From Heloderma charlesbogerti (taxonomy: Eukaryota; Chordata; Lepidosauria; Squamata; Helodermatidae), in NCBI GenBank assembly GCA_026122225.1, contig JANEZZ010000809.1:312501-376500 (forward strand): a stretch of 64,000 nt of DNA. Reading direction: 5' to 3'. A model generated the notes under the pieces. It was given only the letters and a program-made list of their open reading frames with translations, had not been told where the DNA came from and ran no database searches. A program made the translations under genes and the position numbers. This document shows positions 53,516 to 64,000 of this stretch, piece after piece; the stretch's first letter is position 1, and the number at the start of each line of letters is the position of its first letter.

Positions 53516-56500
53516 GTTGTTGTTCAGTCATTCAGTTGTGTCCGACTCTTCGTGACCCCATGGACCATAGCACACCCGGCCTTCCTGTCCTGCGCTCTCT
53601 CCCGGAGCATCCTCAAGTCCATATTCATTGCATCAGTGATGCCATCTAGCCATCTCATCCTCTGCCGTCCCCTTCTCCTTTTGCCTTCAGTCTTTCCCAG
53701 CATCAGGGTCTTTTCCAGGGAGTTTTCTCTTCGCATTAGGTGGCCAAAATATTGGAGCTTCAGCTTCATTATCTGTCCTTCCAATGAGCACTCAGGGTTG
53801 ATTTCCTTTAGGACTGACTGATTTGACCTCCTTGCAGTCCAGGGGACTCATAAGAGTCTTCTCCAGCACCACAGTTCGAAAGCATCAATTCTTCGGCGCT
53901 CAGCCTTCCTTATAGTCCAGCTCTCACAGCCATACTTTACTACTGGGAAAACCATAGCTTTGATTAGATGGACCTTTGTCGGCAAGGTGATGTCTCTGCT
54001 TCTTACTATGGTGTCTAGTTGTGCCATAGCTTTCCTCCCAAGGAGCAAGCGTCTTTTAATTTCATGGCTACAGTCACCGTCTGCGGTGATCTTGAAGCCG
54101 AAGAAAATAAAATCTGTCACTGCTTCCATTTCTTCCCCTTCCATATGCCAGGAAGTGATGGGGCCAGATGCCATGATCTTTGTTTTTTTAATGCTGAGTT
54201 TCAAACCAGCTTTTGCACTCTCCTCTTTCACCCTCAACAAGAGGCTCTCGAGATCCTCTTCGCTTTCTGCCATTAGGGTGGTATCATCTGCGTATCTGAG
54301 GTTGTTGATAATTCTCCCGGCAATCTTAATTCCGACCTCTGATTCATCCAACCCGGCGTTTCTCATGATGTACTCTGCATATAAGTTAAATAAGCAGGGT
54401 GACAATATGCAGCCTTGTCGTACTCCTTTCCCAATTTTGAACCAATTGGTTGTTCCATGTCTGGTTCTTACTGTTGCTTCTTGACCCTCGTACAGGTTTC
54501 TCAGGAGACAGGTAAGGTGGCCTGGTACCCCCATCACTTTCAGAATTTGCCACAGTTTGTTGTGATCCACACAATCAAAGGCTTTAGCGTAGTCAATGAA
54601 GCAGAAATAGATGTTTTTCTGGAATTCTCTTGCTTTCTCCGTGATCCAGCGAATGTTGGTGATTTGATCTCTAGTTCCTCTGCCTCTTCGAAACCCAGCT
54701 TGTACTTCCGGTAGTTCTCGGTTCGCATACTGCTGAAGCCTAGCTTGTAGGATTTTGAGCATCACCTTGCTGGCATGTGAAATGAGCGCAATTGTGCAGT
54801 AGTTTGAACACTCTTTGGCATTGCCCTTCTTTGGAATTGGAATGTAAACTGACCTTTTCCAGTCTTATGGCCACTGTTGAGTGTTCCAAATTTGTTGGCA
54901 TATTGAGTGCAGCACTTTAACAGCATCATCTTTTAGGATTTTAAATAGCTCAGCTGGAATACTGTCATCTCCGCTAGCTTTGTTGTTAGTAATGCTTCCT
55001 AAGGCCCGCTTGACTTCACTCTCTAGGATGTCTGGCTCAAGTTCAGTGACCGCACTATCATGGCTATCAGGGACATTCAGATCTTTCATGTATAGTTCTT
55101 TTGTGTATTCTTTCCACCTCTTCTTAATCTCATCTGCTTCTGTTAGGTCCCTGCCTTCTTTGTCCTTTATCATGCCCGTCTTTGCACAAAACGTTCCCTT
55201 AAGATCTCCGATTTTCTTGACGAGATCTCTAGTCTTTCCCATTCTGTTATTTTCTTCGATTTCTTTCCATTGTTCATTTAAAAAGGCCTTCTTGTCTTTC
55301 CTTGCTATTCTCTGGAACTCTGCATTCAGTTGGATGTATCTTCCCCTTTCTCCCTTGCTTTTCGCTTCCCTTCTTTCCTCAGCTACTTGTCAAGCCTCAT
55401 CAGACAGCCACTTGGCTTTCTTGCATTTCTTTTTCTTTGGGATGGATTGAGTTGCTGCCTCCTGAACAATGTTACGGACCTCCGTCCATAGTTCCTCAGG
55501 CACTCTGTCTATCAGGTCTAATCCCTTAAATCTATTCCTCACCTCCACTGTGTATTCATAAGGGATATGATTTAGGTCATACCTGAATGGTTTAGAGGTT
55601 TTCCCTACGTTCTTCAATTTAAGCTGAAATTTTGCAAGAAGCAGCTCATGATCTGAGCCACAGTCAGCTCCAGGTCTTGTTTTGACTGACTGTATGGAGC
55701 TTCTCCATCTTTGGCTGCAAAGGACATAATCAATCTGATTTCGATATTGACCATCTGGTGATGTCCATGTGTAGAGTCACCTCTTGTGCTGTTGGAAAAG
55801 CGTGTTTGCTATGATCAGCGTGTTCTCTTGGCAAAACTCTATTAGCCTTTGTCCTGCTTCATTTTGTTCACCAAGGCCATGCTTGCCTGTTATCCCGGTG
55901 ATTTCTTGACTTCCTACTTTAGCATTCCAATCCCCTATGATGAAGAGGACATCTTTTTTTGGTGTTAGTTCTAGAAGGTGTTGTAGGTCTTCATAGAACC
56001 GATCAACCTCAGCTTCTTCGGCCTCAGTGGTTGGGGCATAGACTTGAATTACTGTGATGTTGAATGGTTTGCCTTGGATTCGTACGGAGATCATTCTGTC
56101 GTTTTTGAGATTGTACCCCAGTACTGCTTTTCCCACCCTTTTGTTGACTATGAGTGCTACTCCATTTCTTCTAAGGGATTCTTGCCCACAGTAGTAGATA
56201 TGATGGTCACCTGAATTAAATTCGCCCATGCCTGTCCATTTTAGTTCGCTGGTTCCCAAGATGTCGATGTTCAATCTTGCCATCTCCTGTTTGACCACCA
56301 CCAGCTTACCTTGATTCATTGATCTGACATTCCAGGTTCCTAAACAATATTGTTCTTTACAGCATCGGATTTTCTTTTCACCACCAGACACATCCACAGC
56401 TGAGTGTCCTTTCGGGTTTGGCCCAGCCGCTTCACTCTTTCTGGCGCTACTTGGAAATTCCCTCTGCTCTTCCCTAGTAGTATATTGGACACCTTCCGAC

Positions 56501-56602
56501 CTGAGGGGCTCATCTTCCGACATCATCTCTTTTAGCCTTGTGATACGTTCCATGGGGTTTTCTTGGCAAGAATACTGGAGTGGGTTGCCATTTCCTTCTC
56601 CA
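53516..56602 (-). mobile_element. Near full-length RTE-BovB LINE
   Basis: Self-copying retrotransposon encoding an endonuclease and reverse transcriptase. On the - strand one frame runs from 56,610 to 53,524 with no frameshift. It is broken only by stops at 55,777, 55,390, 54,865 and 53,848; all four spacings are multiples of three. Endonuclease motifs: GTWNVRSMNQGK (frame residues about 91-102), ELKWTG, IGDWNAKVG and GSDHELL. Reverse transcriptase motifs: FIDYAKAFDCVDH, GVRQGCILSPCLFN and LRYADDTTLM. The C-terminus is HGVTKSRTQL. The 3' end has TTGTGTCCGACTCTTCGTGA on the + strand and a short (TTG)n tail. The flanks ATACGCTTGAT (53,505-53,515) and ATACGCATGAT (56,603-56,613) look like an 11-bp target duplication with one mismatch, so the first Met codon of the open frame is in flanking DNA. 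BovB is known to have moved between squamates and ruminants. Confidence 0.92.
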
Positions 56603-56614
56603 ATACGCATGATA

Positions 56615-58080
56615 CAACAACAAAATTACTTTTCAGTTAATGAAGCTTGTATGGTCAATTTGTAATGGTTGTTGTTGTGTTGGGGTTTGCGGGGGCAGAA
56701 CTGAGCACTGGGTGTATGTGTTTTCAGTTCATAGGCTGCTAACGGCCAGCACTTCTCCAAAACAGAAGCAGAAAAACAATGCCATTTAATAGGCTCTGAT
56801 AACATGATTTGTAGCATGAAGCTCAGGAACCTGCCAGCATATTTCCAAGTGGTATTAATGTATTATACCCTGGAAAGGAAACTTTAATCTTAATGATACT
56901 TTTTTTTCTAGTTAATGGCTTTAAATTATATTGTACAAAAAGGTCTTTATTATACTGCTTTAAAATTTATATACACACGCACACACAGTCGTGCACACAC
57001 GCTCGCACGCATATGATTTCTCTCTTGCTATGTGTGTTTTAAAATGTAGGTTTCTGTTCTTTGCTAAATTAACAGCTCTTTGTTAAATTTCAGGCTGTCA
57101 AGATAGCTGTGTAGAACTTGGCACTGCGCCTATAAGGGTGGAAATACATGAAGGTGTGAGGAAGCCCAACAATTGTTTGTTTGAGGTATATCCTACCTTT
57201 TCATCAAAAATTGTGCTCAAGGTGGCTAATAATAATAAGACCAAGATTAAAGCAAAAAATTCATTAAAATAATAATAAAAACAAACAAATTAAAAGCACT
57301 GTTAAAACACAACAACAGAAGAATATTATTCATTTAAGATGTGAAAGTCTTTGCTGAAACACACATGGGTTGACCCACGCCTCCCAAGGTTGCTTTTTTT
57401 GTGTGGCAAGCCACCCTGATATCACTGGAATTGGGCCTGAAGGCCTAACCTGAAAATGTGGGAATGCCAATACCCTGGAGTTCTTATCCTAAGGTTTCTC
57501 TTGCAAATCCTAAATGTCTTCCTTTTAAAATGAAATGTGCTTCTATTAACCTCCTTTCATACGTTAGCTTTCAACAGACTGCAGAACTGCCTGATTTGAC
57601 TTTCTAATTTACCTGTAATGAATCTTCTGGGGAAATGGAGTTACTGAACGTTGTGTAGTGCCTCTTGCAGCTCCATTGTAACGTGTTCTGTCAGCACTGT
57701 CTACCTTGTAGATCTTTAAAAAGTGGATCTTAAAAAAAAAACAAAACACTTAAGCTGTCTTTCCCTGAACAGGCTAAGTAGCACAGCAACTTTCAATACT
57801 GGTGTCTTCCAGCCGAGGGAGCAATGAAAAAATGATAGAGATATTGGCAAACAGTCTCTTGACAGGCTCAGGAAAGAGAATTGCTATGTACGTGATGCTT
57901 CAGTAGCCAGCATGGGAAGATCTTTGTGACTCTGTAAATGCGGCATCTGTGTACAATGGGGCACATGGCACTTCCACGCTAGACATTTCAATAATCCAAG
58001 CTTTTTGTTTGCTGTCCCTAAGATAGCAGCTTCTAAGTCAGGCATTAACCCCACCCTACAAAAAAAATCCACAAAAAGAG
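56615..58080 (+). other. Intron stretch, mostly unique
   Basis: A CA-rich patch (56,975-57,015) and a degenerate LINE-tail-like block (57,180-57,400) are the only recognisable parts. No exon seen. Confidence 0.45.
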
Positions 58081-58330
58081 AAGGCTGCAGCCAGCAAATC
58101 CAGAATTATTTACATTAGTACATTAATAATGTCAAGCCGATTCGCCCCTTTGAAACAGATTGAGCACTAGAGATGAATAATTGAGGATTTATTCATTAAA
58201 AACTTTGTGTTATAATTGGCCATATGCAGCCATGTTGAAAAACGGCCACTCACATTAGCATTTTTAATTAAACTGCCTCTTATATGGCAGGAGACAAGCT
58301 TTGAAGATTTTCAGTGATCTTTTGAAGGTC
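58080..58330. other. Candidate conserved non-coding element
   Basis: Unique A/T-rich block with many homeodomain-type cores: CATTAGTACATTAATAATGT, GAATAATTGAGG, GTTATAATTGGCC and TTTTTAATTAAACTG. It also holds GATTCGCCCCTTTGAAACAG. Of all the unique blocks this looks most like an enhancer. Untested. Confidence 0.4.
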
Positions 58331-58452
58331 TTTTGAAGTCTGGTCTAGGAAAAAGGTAATTTTCTTTTAAAATAATGAGAGGCTGTACCAGCACTGACCT
58401 ACCAAGCCAGATGGGCAGGTGTATTTGAAGCTTGTGTGTGTTCTTTAAAAAC

Positions 58453-61400
58453 TGTTATTTTATTTATTTATTTCATTTCTATACCGCCCAATAGCCGAAG
58501 CTCTCTGGGCGGTTCACAAAAATTAAAACCAAACAACACACAATAAAACAATTTAAAATATATAGAACATTAAAACCACAATATAACAATACAACCACAA
58601 TAAAACCTAGCAGCAGTACAGGAGTTTAAAATACAGATTTAAAACAGCAAAGATAAAAATTTAGAAAGCTAAAATGCTAAAATGCCTGGGAAAATAAAAA
58701 GGTCTTCACCTGGCGCCGAAAGGAGTACAATGTAGGCGCCAGGCGAACCTCACTAGGGAGCTCATTCCAGAGCCGGGGTGCCACAACAGAAAAAGCCCTC
58801 CTCCAAGTAGCCACCCGCCTCACTTCCTTTGGCAGGGGCTCACGGAGAAGGGCCGCTGATGATGATCTTAAGGTCCGGGCAGGCACATATGGGAGGAGGC
58901 GATCCTTCAGGTAACCTGGCCCCAAGCCGTTAAGGGCTTTAAATGTTAACACCAGCACTTTGAATCGGGCCCGGAAATGGACTGGCAGCCAGTGCAGCTG
59001 GAAAAGTACTGGCGTAATATGAGCTCGCAGGCCAGTCCCTGTTAACAATCTTGCTGCCCTATTTTGGACCAGCTGAAGTTTCCGGACCGTTTTCGAAGGC
59101 AGCCCCACGTATAACGCATTGCAGTAATCCAGACGAGAAGTTTTATCAGAGCATGGATAACTGTAGCTAGGCTATCTCTGTCCAGATAAGGGCGTAGTTG
59201 GTATACCAGCCTAAGCTGATAAAAAGTGCTCCGTGCCACTGAGTTTGCCTGTGCCTCAAGTGACAGTTCTGGATCCAAGAGCACCCCCAAACTACAAACG
59301 TGATCCTTTAGGGGGAGTGCAACCCCCTCCAGAACAGGTTGAATATCACCTAGCCGGGCAGACGAACCACCCACTAACAGTACCTCCGTCTTGTCTGGAT
59401 TGAGTTTCAGTTTATTAGCCCTCATCCAGTCCATTACCGTGCCCAGGCACTGGTTCAGAACAGCCACTGCCTCACGTGGTTTTGATGAGAAAGAGAGGTA
59501 GAGCTGGGTGTCATCCGCATATTGATGGCACCTCAGCCCACACCTCCGGATAACCTCCCCCAGCAGTTTCATGTAGATGTTAAACAGCATGGGGGATAAA
59601 ATAGAGCCCTGTGGAACCCCATGGCACAATTGCCATGGCACAGAGCAATAATCCCCCAGCACCACCTTCTGGAATCGGCCATCCAAGTAGGAGCGGAACC
59701 ACTGTAGTGCAGTGCCTCCAACTCCCAACCCAGACAACCTATCCAGAAGGATATCATGGTCAATGGTATCGAAAGCCGCTGAGAGGTCCAGGAGAATCAA
59801 CAGGGTCGCACTCCCCCTGTCCCTCTCCCGGCAGAGGTCATCCCACAGGGCGACCAAGGCAGTTTCCGTTCCAAAACCAGGCCTGAAGCCCGATTGAAAT
59901 GGATCTAGATAATCCGTTTCATTCAAGAGTGCCTGGAGCTGTCCTACAACCACCCGCTCAAGCACCTTGCCCAGGAAGGGGATGTTGGCCACTGGCCTAT
60001 AATTGTTAACATCCTCTGGGTCCAGGTTAGGCTTTTTCAGGAGTGGTCTAATTACCCCCTCTTTTAAAGCGGCAGGCACCACTCCCTCTCTCAAGGAGGA
60101 ATTTACAACCTCCTGGACCCAGCCAGACAACCCCTCCTTGTTTGATTTAATAAGCCATGAAGGGCAAGGGTCAAGCACACAAGTGGTCGATCGGACTTGG
60201 CCAAGCACCTTGTCCGCATCCTCAGGCCTCAGTAACTGAAACTCATCCAATAAAACTGGACCGGACGGTGCTCTGAACGCCTCTACCAATGGAACTGCAT
60301 TAATGGTGGTGTCCAATTCATGACGAATCTGAGCGACTTTATCCTCAAAGTGCCGCGCAAACTTGTCACAGCGTGCTACCGAGGGTTCCACCGTCTCTCT
60401 TCCTGGCCCAGAATGTAACAGGCCGTGAACCACTCGGAAAAGCTCTGCTGGACGACACTGAGAAGATGCAATGCTGGTGGAAAAGAACTGCCTCTTTGCC
60501 ACCCTCACCGCCACAGTGGCTTGATAGTGGGCTCTTACCTGTGTTCGGTCAGACTCAGCACAAGTTTTCTTCCACCTGCGTTCTAGCCGTCTCCCCTCTT
60601 GCTTCATTGCCCTCAGCTCAGGTGTATACCAAGGAGCTGGCCGGGCTCTGCTCAGAGGGAGAGGGTGCTTGGGCGCGATCGTGTCAACTGCCCGAGTCAT
60701 CTCTGCATTCCACAGAGCGACCTGGGCTTCGACAGGAGCACCAGCCATACCAGCAGGAAAATCCCCCAGAGCCCTCTGGAATCCATCGGAATCCATTAAT
60801 CTCCGGGGGCGGACCATTTTAATAGGTCCCCCACCCTTGCAGAGGGGAAAGGCCGCCAGGAGTCTAAACCTCAGCAGGAAGTGATCTGACCATGACAAAG
60901 GGACAGATGTTAATTCCTCCACTTTCAGATCACCATCCACCTGCCCAGTCAAGAAAACCAGATCAAGCATGTGTCCTTTTATATGCGTTGGGCCGATGAC
61001 ATGCTGGGACAGCCCCATGGTTGTCATGGCGGCCATGAAGTCCTGAGCCGCCCCGGATACAGCGGCCTCGGCATGGAAGTTGAGATCCCCCAGGACCATC
61101 ATCCTGGGGATCCTCAACACCAAGTCCGAGACCACCTCCGTCAGCTCAGGCAGGGAGTCTGATGGGCAGCAGGGTGGGCGGTACACCAACAGAATCCCTA
61201 ATCTGTCCCGGGTACCCAACACAAGGTACAAACACTCAAGATCTGCACTCGAATGAGCAGGAAGCCTGGAGAGGGAGATTGAATTCCTATAGACCACGGC
61301 AACCCCCCCTCCCTGACCCTCAAGTCGGTGTTGGTGCTGCACCGTGTACCCAGGAGGGCACAGCTGGGAGAGAGTGACCCCTCCCAGTTCGCCCACCCAG

Positions 61401-61544
61401 GTCTCAGTAATACATGCCAGGTCAGTCCCCTCATCCACAATCAAATCATGGATGAGGGAGGTCTTATTTTGGGCCGACCTGGCATTCAGCAGCAGCACCA
61501 CCAGACCTGAGGGCAGACTGGTAAGGCTGCCAGGAACCATTTAA
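58453..61544 (-). mobile_element. Near-intact L2 LINE ORF2
   Basis: An 832-codon frame on the - strand (61,540 down to 59,042) starts at the edge of the endonuclease domain: NARSAQNK (residues 19-26), ITETWVG (44-50), GDLNFHAEA, MLDLVFLTG and WSDHFLLRF. The reverse transcriptase follows: LLDLSAAFDTIDHDIL, HGVPQGSILSPMLF and QYADDTQLYLSF (YADD near residue 673). At about 59,140 an AAAA run shifts the frame; the rest of the C-terminus ([19 protein letters not shown] to [10 protein letters not shown]) continues in another frame to 58,677. The 3' UTR is 58,453-58,676 with an ATAAA-type tail. All catalytic motifs I can check are intact, so the copy is young. ORF1 is absent (5' truncation near 61,544). 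Confidence 0.92.
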
Positions 61545-62229
61545 AGTAGTGGTTTTGTTGATTAAACAAAAGCAAGTGAAAAATTACTTAATATTGGGTT
61601 TTAAATTAGTGAGTGACACATTTAATCATTAGGCATTGCTCAAATGTCCTAGTGAAGAGGAGACAAAGTTTCATATCTTTAGTAGAAAATATGTTTTAAA
61701 AATAGGCTCAAGTATTTTGTATTAGAGCATAAAAATATTCTATAATTCAAAATCCTCACCAGGCTACTTATGTGGAAGCCTGGCACCCCAAAAAGTCATG
61801 TAACTATTTGCACCAGGTTGTATTTGGGCAAATGTATCTGATTGCACATTGCAGTGAAAGCAATCCAGTGTGGGTATATGGCGTCTGCACACAAATATGC
61901 ATTCTGATGCATATTTAATATACGCCTGAGCCAGTGAGGGATACCCATGTGGAAGCCTGCTTATATGCATGGATCTCAGCAGTTTCAGGGCACAGGTGTT
62001 GGGACATCTTTCCTCCCACCACTGTTCTTTAATGTCCCCTTGTGAAGAGTGCCCCAGTTTGAAATGCATTATGATTCAGTACCTTCCATTAGTGAAATTT
62101 GTTAGCCACACATTTATCTTTTTTGTTGTTGTTGCTATTGGTAATGTGGGTTTACCTTTTTGCCTCATCTTTTAGAATTAGTGACCCTCCTTCTTTGCTT
62201 TCTCTCTTCCTTTTTAAAAATTTCACGGG

Positions 62230-62500
62230 AAAGCACTTTTTAATAATAGCTGCTTGAGTGGTGTGATGAAGCATTCAGCTGTCCCTCCCAAGAGGGGGTG
62301 ATTATACCGGAGAGATTTCAAACTCTGCATCATTTATGCTCACCTCCTTGCTGAAGAACAGCTTGCATTTTTAATGAAGGATGATTACATTTCATAAACA
62401 GACCTTTAAAAATTAAAATAATATTGATACTTTTCCATTTAAGCTCTATTAAAACAACATGCTATACATCTTTCTAATAGCTAAAGGACAGATTACTGTT
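62230..62500. other. Candidate conserved non-coding element
   Basis: Unique sequence with TTTTTAATAATAGCTGCTTG, CAAACTCTGCATCATTTATG, TTTTTAATGAAGGATGATTA and AAATTAAAATAATATTGATA. No repeat signature. Possible enhancer; conservation untested. Confidence 0.35.
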
Positions 62501-62944
62501 AAATATAGAGCTGCGTATGTACCTGGAGGCTTTAAGCAAAGTATGTGTCTATGTTTAGATGCTTGCCTGTTGTTCTACAGCCAATTTCAAACGTGACTTC
62601 CTCCCCTTGGGGTGGTGGTGAAAAATGCTACAGAAAGGTTCCTCTTCATTGACTTAATACATGTTAAGGTAATTTACCATTCTTTCCTCTTCTCTCTCCC
62701 CCCCCCCCCAACCCCCAATTCTGTGAAGTTCACAGTTTGATTTCTGAGAGGCCTTTCTTTCATTAAGGCATAAAATGGCCTCTCTACTTCCACCACAGCA
62801 TATTTCCTGGAGATTAAAATGTGAAAAGCAAACTTTCTGGCACCATGTATTGGGAATATGCTACCCCACTACTGAAACTACTGCAGTTGCTCCCTCTTTG
62901 TTTCTGGGCTCATGTCAAAGTGCTACCTGTGACATTTAAAGTCC

Positions 62945-63090
62945 TATAGCAGGAGTGCGGGACCTGTGGCCATCCAGATATTGTTGGAGTACAACTCCCA
63001 TCAGCCCTAGCCAGCATGGCCAATAGTCAGAAATGATGGGAGTTGTAATCTGGCATCTGCAGGGCCAGAGGCTCCTCACCCCTGCCATAT
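62945..63090. repeat. Palindromic short interspersed element, best copy
   Basis: The ends AGCAGGAGTGCGGGACCTGT and CTCCTCACCCCTGCC are inverse. The inner arms AGTACAACTCCCATCAGCCC and ATGATGGGAGTTGTAATCTG flank CTAGCCAGCATGGCCAATAG. Confidence 0.8.
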
Positions 63091-63544
63091 ATAGTTTAGG
63101 ACCAGACAGGTAGAATTCAGGGTGGACACAGCCTGCCTAATAGTTATTGTCTGGGAAGTCTCAGTATCTGACCTTTTACTTGTGTTAGGTTGACAGGAAA
63201 CAGTAGAAATATTTAGAAAACTAACTTTCACTTTGTTTAATTTTATTTTAATCCAGATGTCACACACAGTCTACAGCAGGCCCTAGAATACCTTGTCGTA
63301 TGTCTGGCTCTCCCCTTGGCCTGGATGCTTAATCCTGAATGATGGCCTGTGATGAGCGGGGGCCTACCACCTTCTTGAGTTAGAATTCTTATGTAGAGTT
63401 GTTTTTTCTTATATCTTACAATTTTTGTTAGCAACTTTGAACTTTATAAAGAAAGGTGGTATATAAGTATTTAAAATAAATGAATAAAAAGCACTATTTT
63501 GTATGTAGAATGGAATAGAATAGAAAGTAAGGCAGGCTTGTATT

Positions 63545-63545
<1 letters not shown>

Positions 63546-63600
<55 letters not shown>
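63546..63600. repeat. (ATCT)n microsatellite
   Basis: About 13 uninterrupted tetranucleotide units, continuing into the TTTATTTA tail of the adjacent reversed SINE, from which it probably grew. Confidence 0.95.
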
Positions 63601-63606
63601 TTATTT

Positions 63607-63836
63607 ATTACATTTATATCCTGCCTTTTTTTTTCCTCCCTAAGGAACCCAAGGCAGCGTACATAATCTTCCTCTTCATTTTATCCTCACAACAACAACC
63701 CTGTGAGGTAGGTTAGGCTGAGAGTCAGTGACTGGCCCAAAGTCACCCAGTGAGCTTCCATGGCCGAGTGGGGACTAGAACTTGGATCTCCCGACTCCCA
63801 GCCTATCACTCTAGCCACTACACCACACTGGCTTGT
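63607..63836 (-). mobile_element. tRNA-derived SINE, full length
   Basis: The + strand runs tail to head: TTATATCCTGCCTTTTTTTT, GAACCCAAGGCAGCGTACAT, CCCTGTGAGGTAGGTTAGGC and GACTAGAACTTGGATCTCCC, then CTCTAGCCACTACACCACAC. The least decayed member of the family here. Confidence 0.9.
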
Positions 63837-64000
63837 AAATAGCCATTTACTTGGTGACATGTGGTGAATATAAAATCCCTTGCAGACAAATGGGCTTGGA
63901 CTCTACTTTTTGTGGGTTGTTTATTGTTTTCTTAAACATTGTCATGCCATAAATGTCCAACATAGTTTGGATGGGGTAGGGGGCACTAGATAAACATATT

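Larger units (their letters stand above)
21343..64000 (+). other. RERE: Presumed RERE intron 1
   Basis: No coding exon is seen across 42.7 kb; in particular nothing resembles the charged Asp-Lys-rich N-terminus of RERE. Very long first introns are usual for this gene. Most recognisable content is transposons, interrupted by unique A/T-rich blocks. Long open frames on the - strand at 36,578-37,426, 53,524-56,610 and 58,677-61,540 are LINE genes. Confidence 0.6.

Noticed and set aside
53960..54484. 174- and 189-codon frames on + over 53,960-55,450
   Set aside because: Antisense shadows of the BovB coding region.
60373..60822. 149-codon frame on +
   Set aside because: Antisense shadow of the L2 ORF2 on the - strand.
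21343..64000. Search for RERE coding exons
   Set aside because: No acidic/basic N-terminal RERE sequence, BAH, ELM2 or SANT motif is visible in any frame; the stretch is best treated as intron 1.
1..64000. CRISPR arrays, phage, plasmid or bacterial operons
   Set aside because: The window is vertebrate nuclear DNA. The regular short repeats present are microsatellites and transposon tails.

Overview
The window is animal nuclear DNA, most likely from a squamate reptile (a lizard). Two things support this. It holds split vertebrate genes with standard GT-AG introns. Its repeats are the squamate mix: CR1, L2 and L1 LINEs, RTE-BovB LINEs, tRNA-derived SINEs with BovB-like or CR1/L2-like tails, and many short hAT-like and Harbinger-like elements. 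There is no bacterial, viral or CRISPR content.

Positions 1-11,895 hold the 3' two thirds of ENO1 (alpha-enolase) on the + strand. Seven coding exons of 134, 223, 198, 202, 109, 59 and 70 bp (the last counted to the stop) encode residues 104-434. A 3' UTR with an AATAAA signal follows. The exons for residues 1-103 lie upstream of the window. All metal-binding and catalytic residues I can check are present. The introns are crowded with transposon debris.

Positions 11,896-20,229 are the ENO1-RERE intergenic stretch: SINEs, CR1 and L2 pieces, hAT-like and Harbinger-like MITEs, and one unique A/T-rich block that looks like a conserved non-coding element.

Positions 20,230-21,342 form a CpG-rich promoter with a GC box, three CCAAT-type boxes and a (CCCCCT)n tract. 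A pyrimidine-rich presumed non-coding first exon follows and ends at a strong GTAAGT donor. In vertebrates ENO1 is followed in the same orientation by RERE (the arginine-glutamic acid dipeptide repeat co-repressor), so I infer that this is the RERE promoter. No RERE coding exon is recognisable, and 21,343-64,000 is then its first intron.

That intron holds the most notable objects: a near full-length BovB LINE (53,516-56,602) broken by four in-frame stops but no frameshift; a near-intact L2 ORF2 (58,453-61,544) with one frameshift; a 5'-truncated L2 with an open 282-codon C-terminus (36,442-37,428); an L1 insertion with a perfect 17-bp target duplication and a nested CR1 (48,202-48,842); a 3' LTR-element fragment (42,770-43,375); and several unique A/T-rich blocks that may be regulatory. 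The strangest stretch is 46,916-47,684, where the + strand has almost no cytosine (12 C in 769 nt, and 1 C in the last 503 nt). I cannot explain it by any feature type. The candidates are strand-specific deamination and an assembly artefact.
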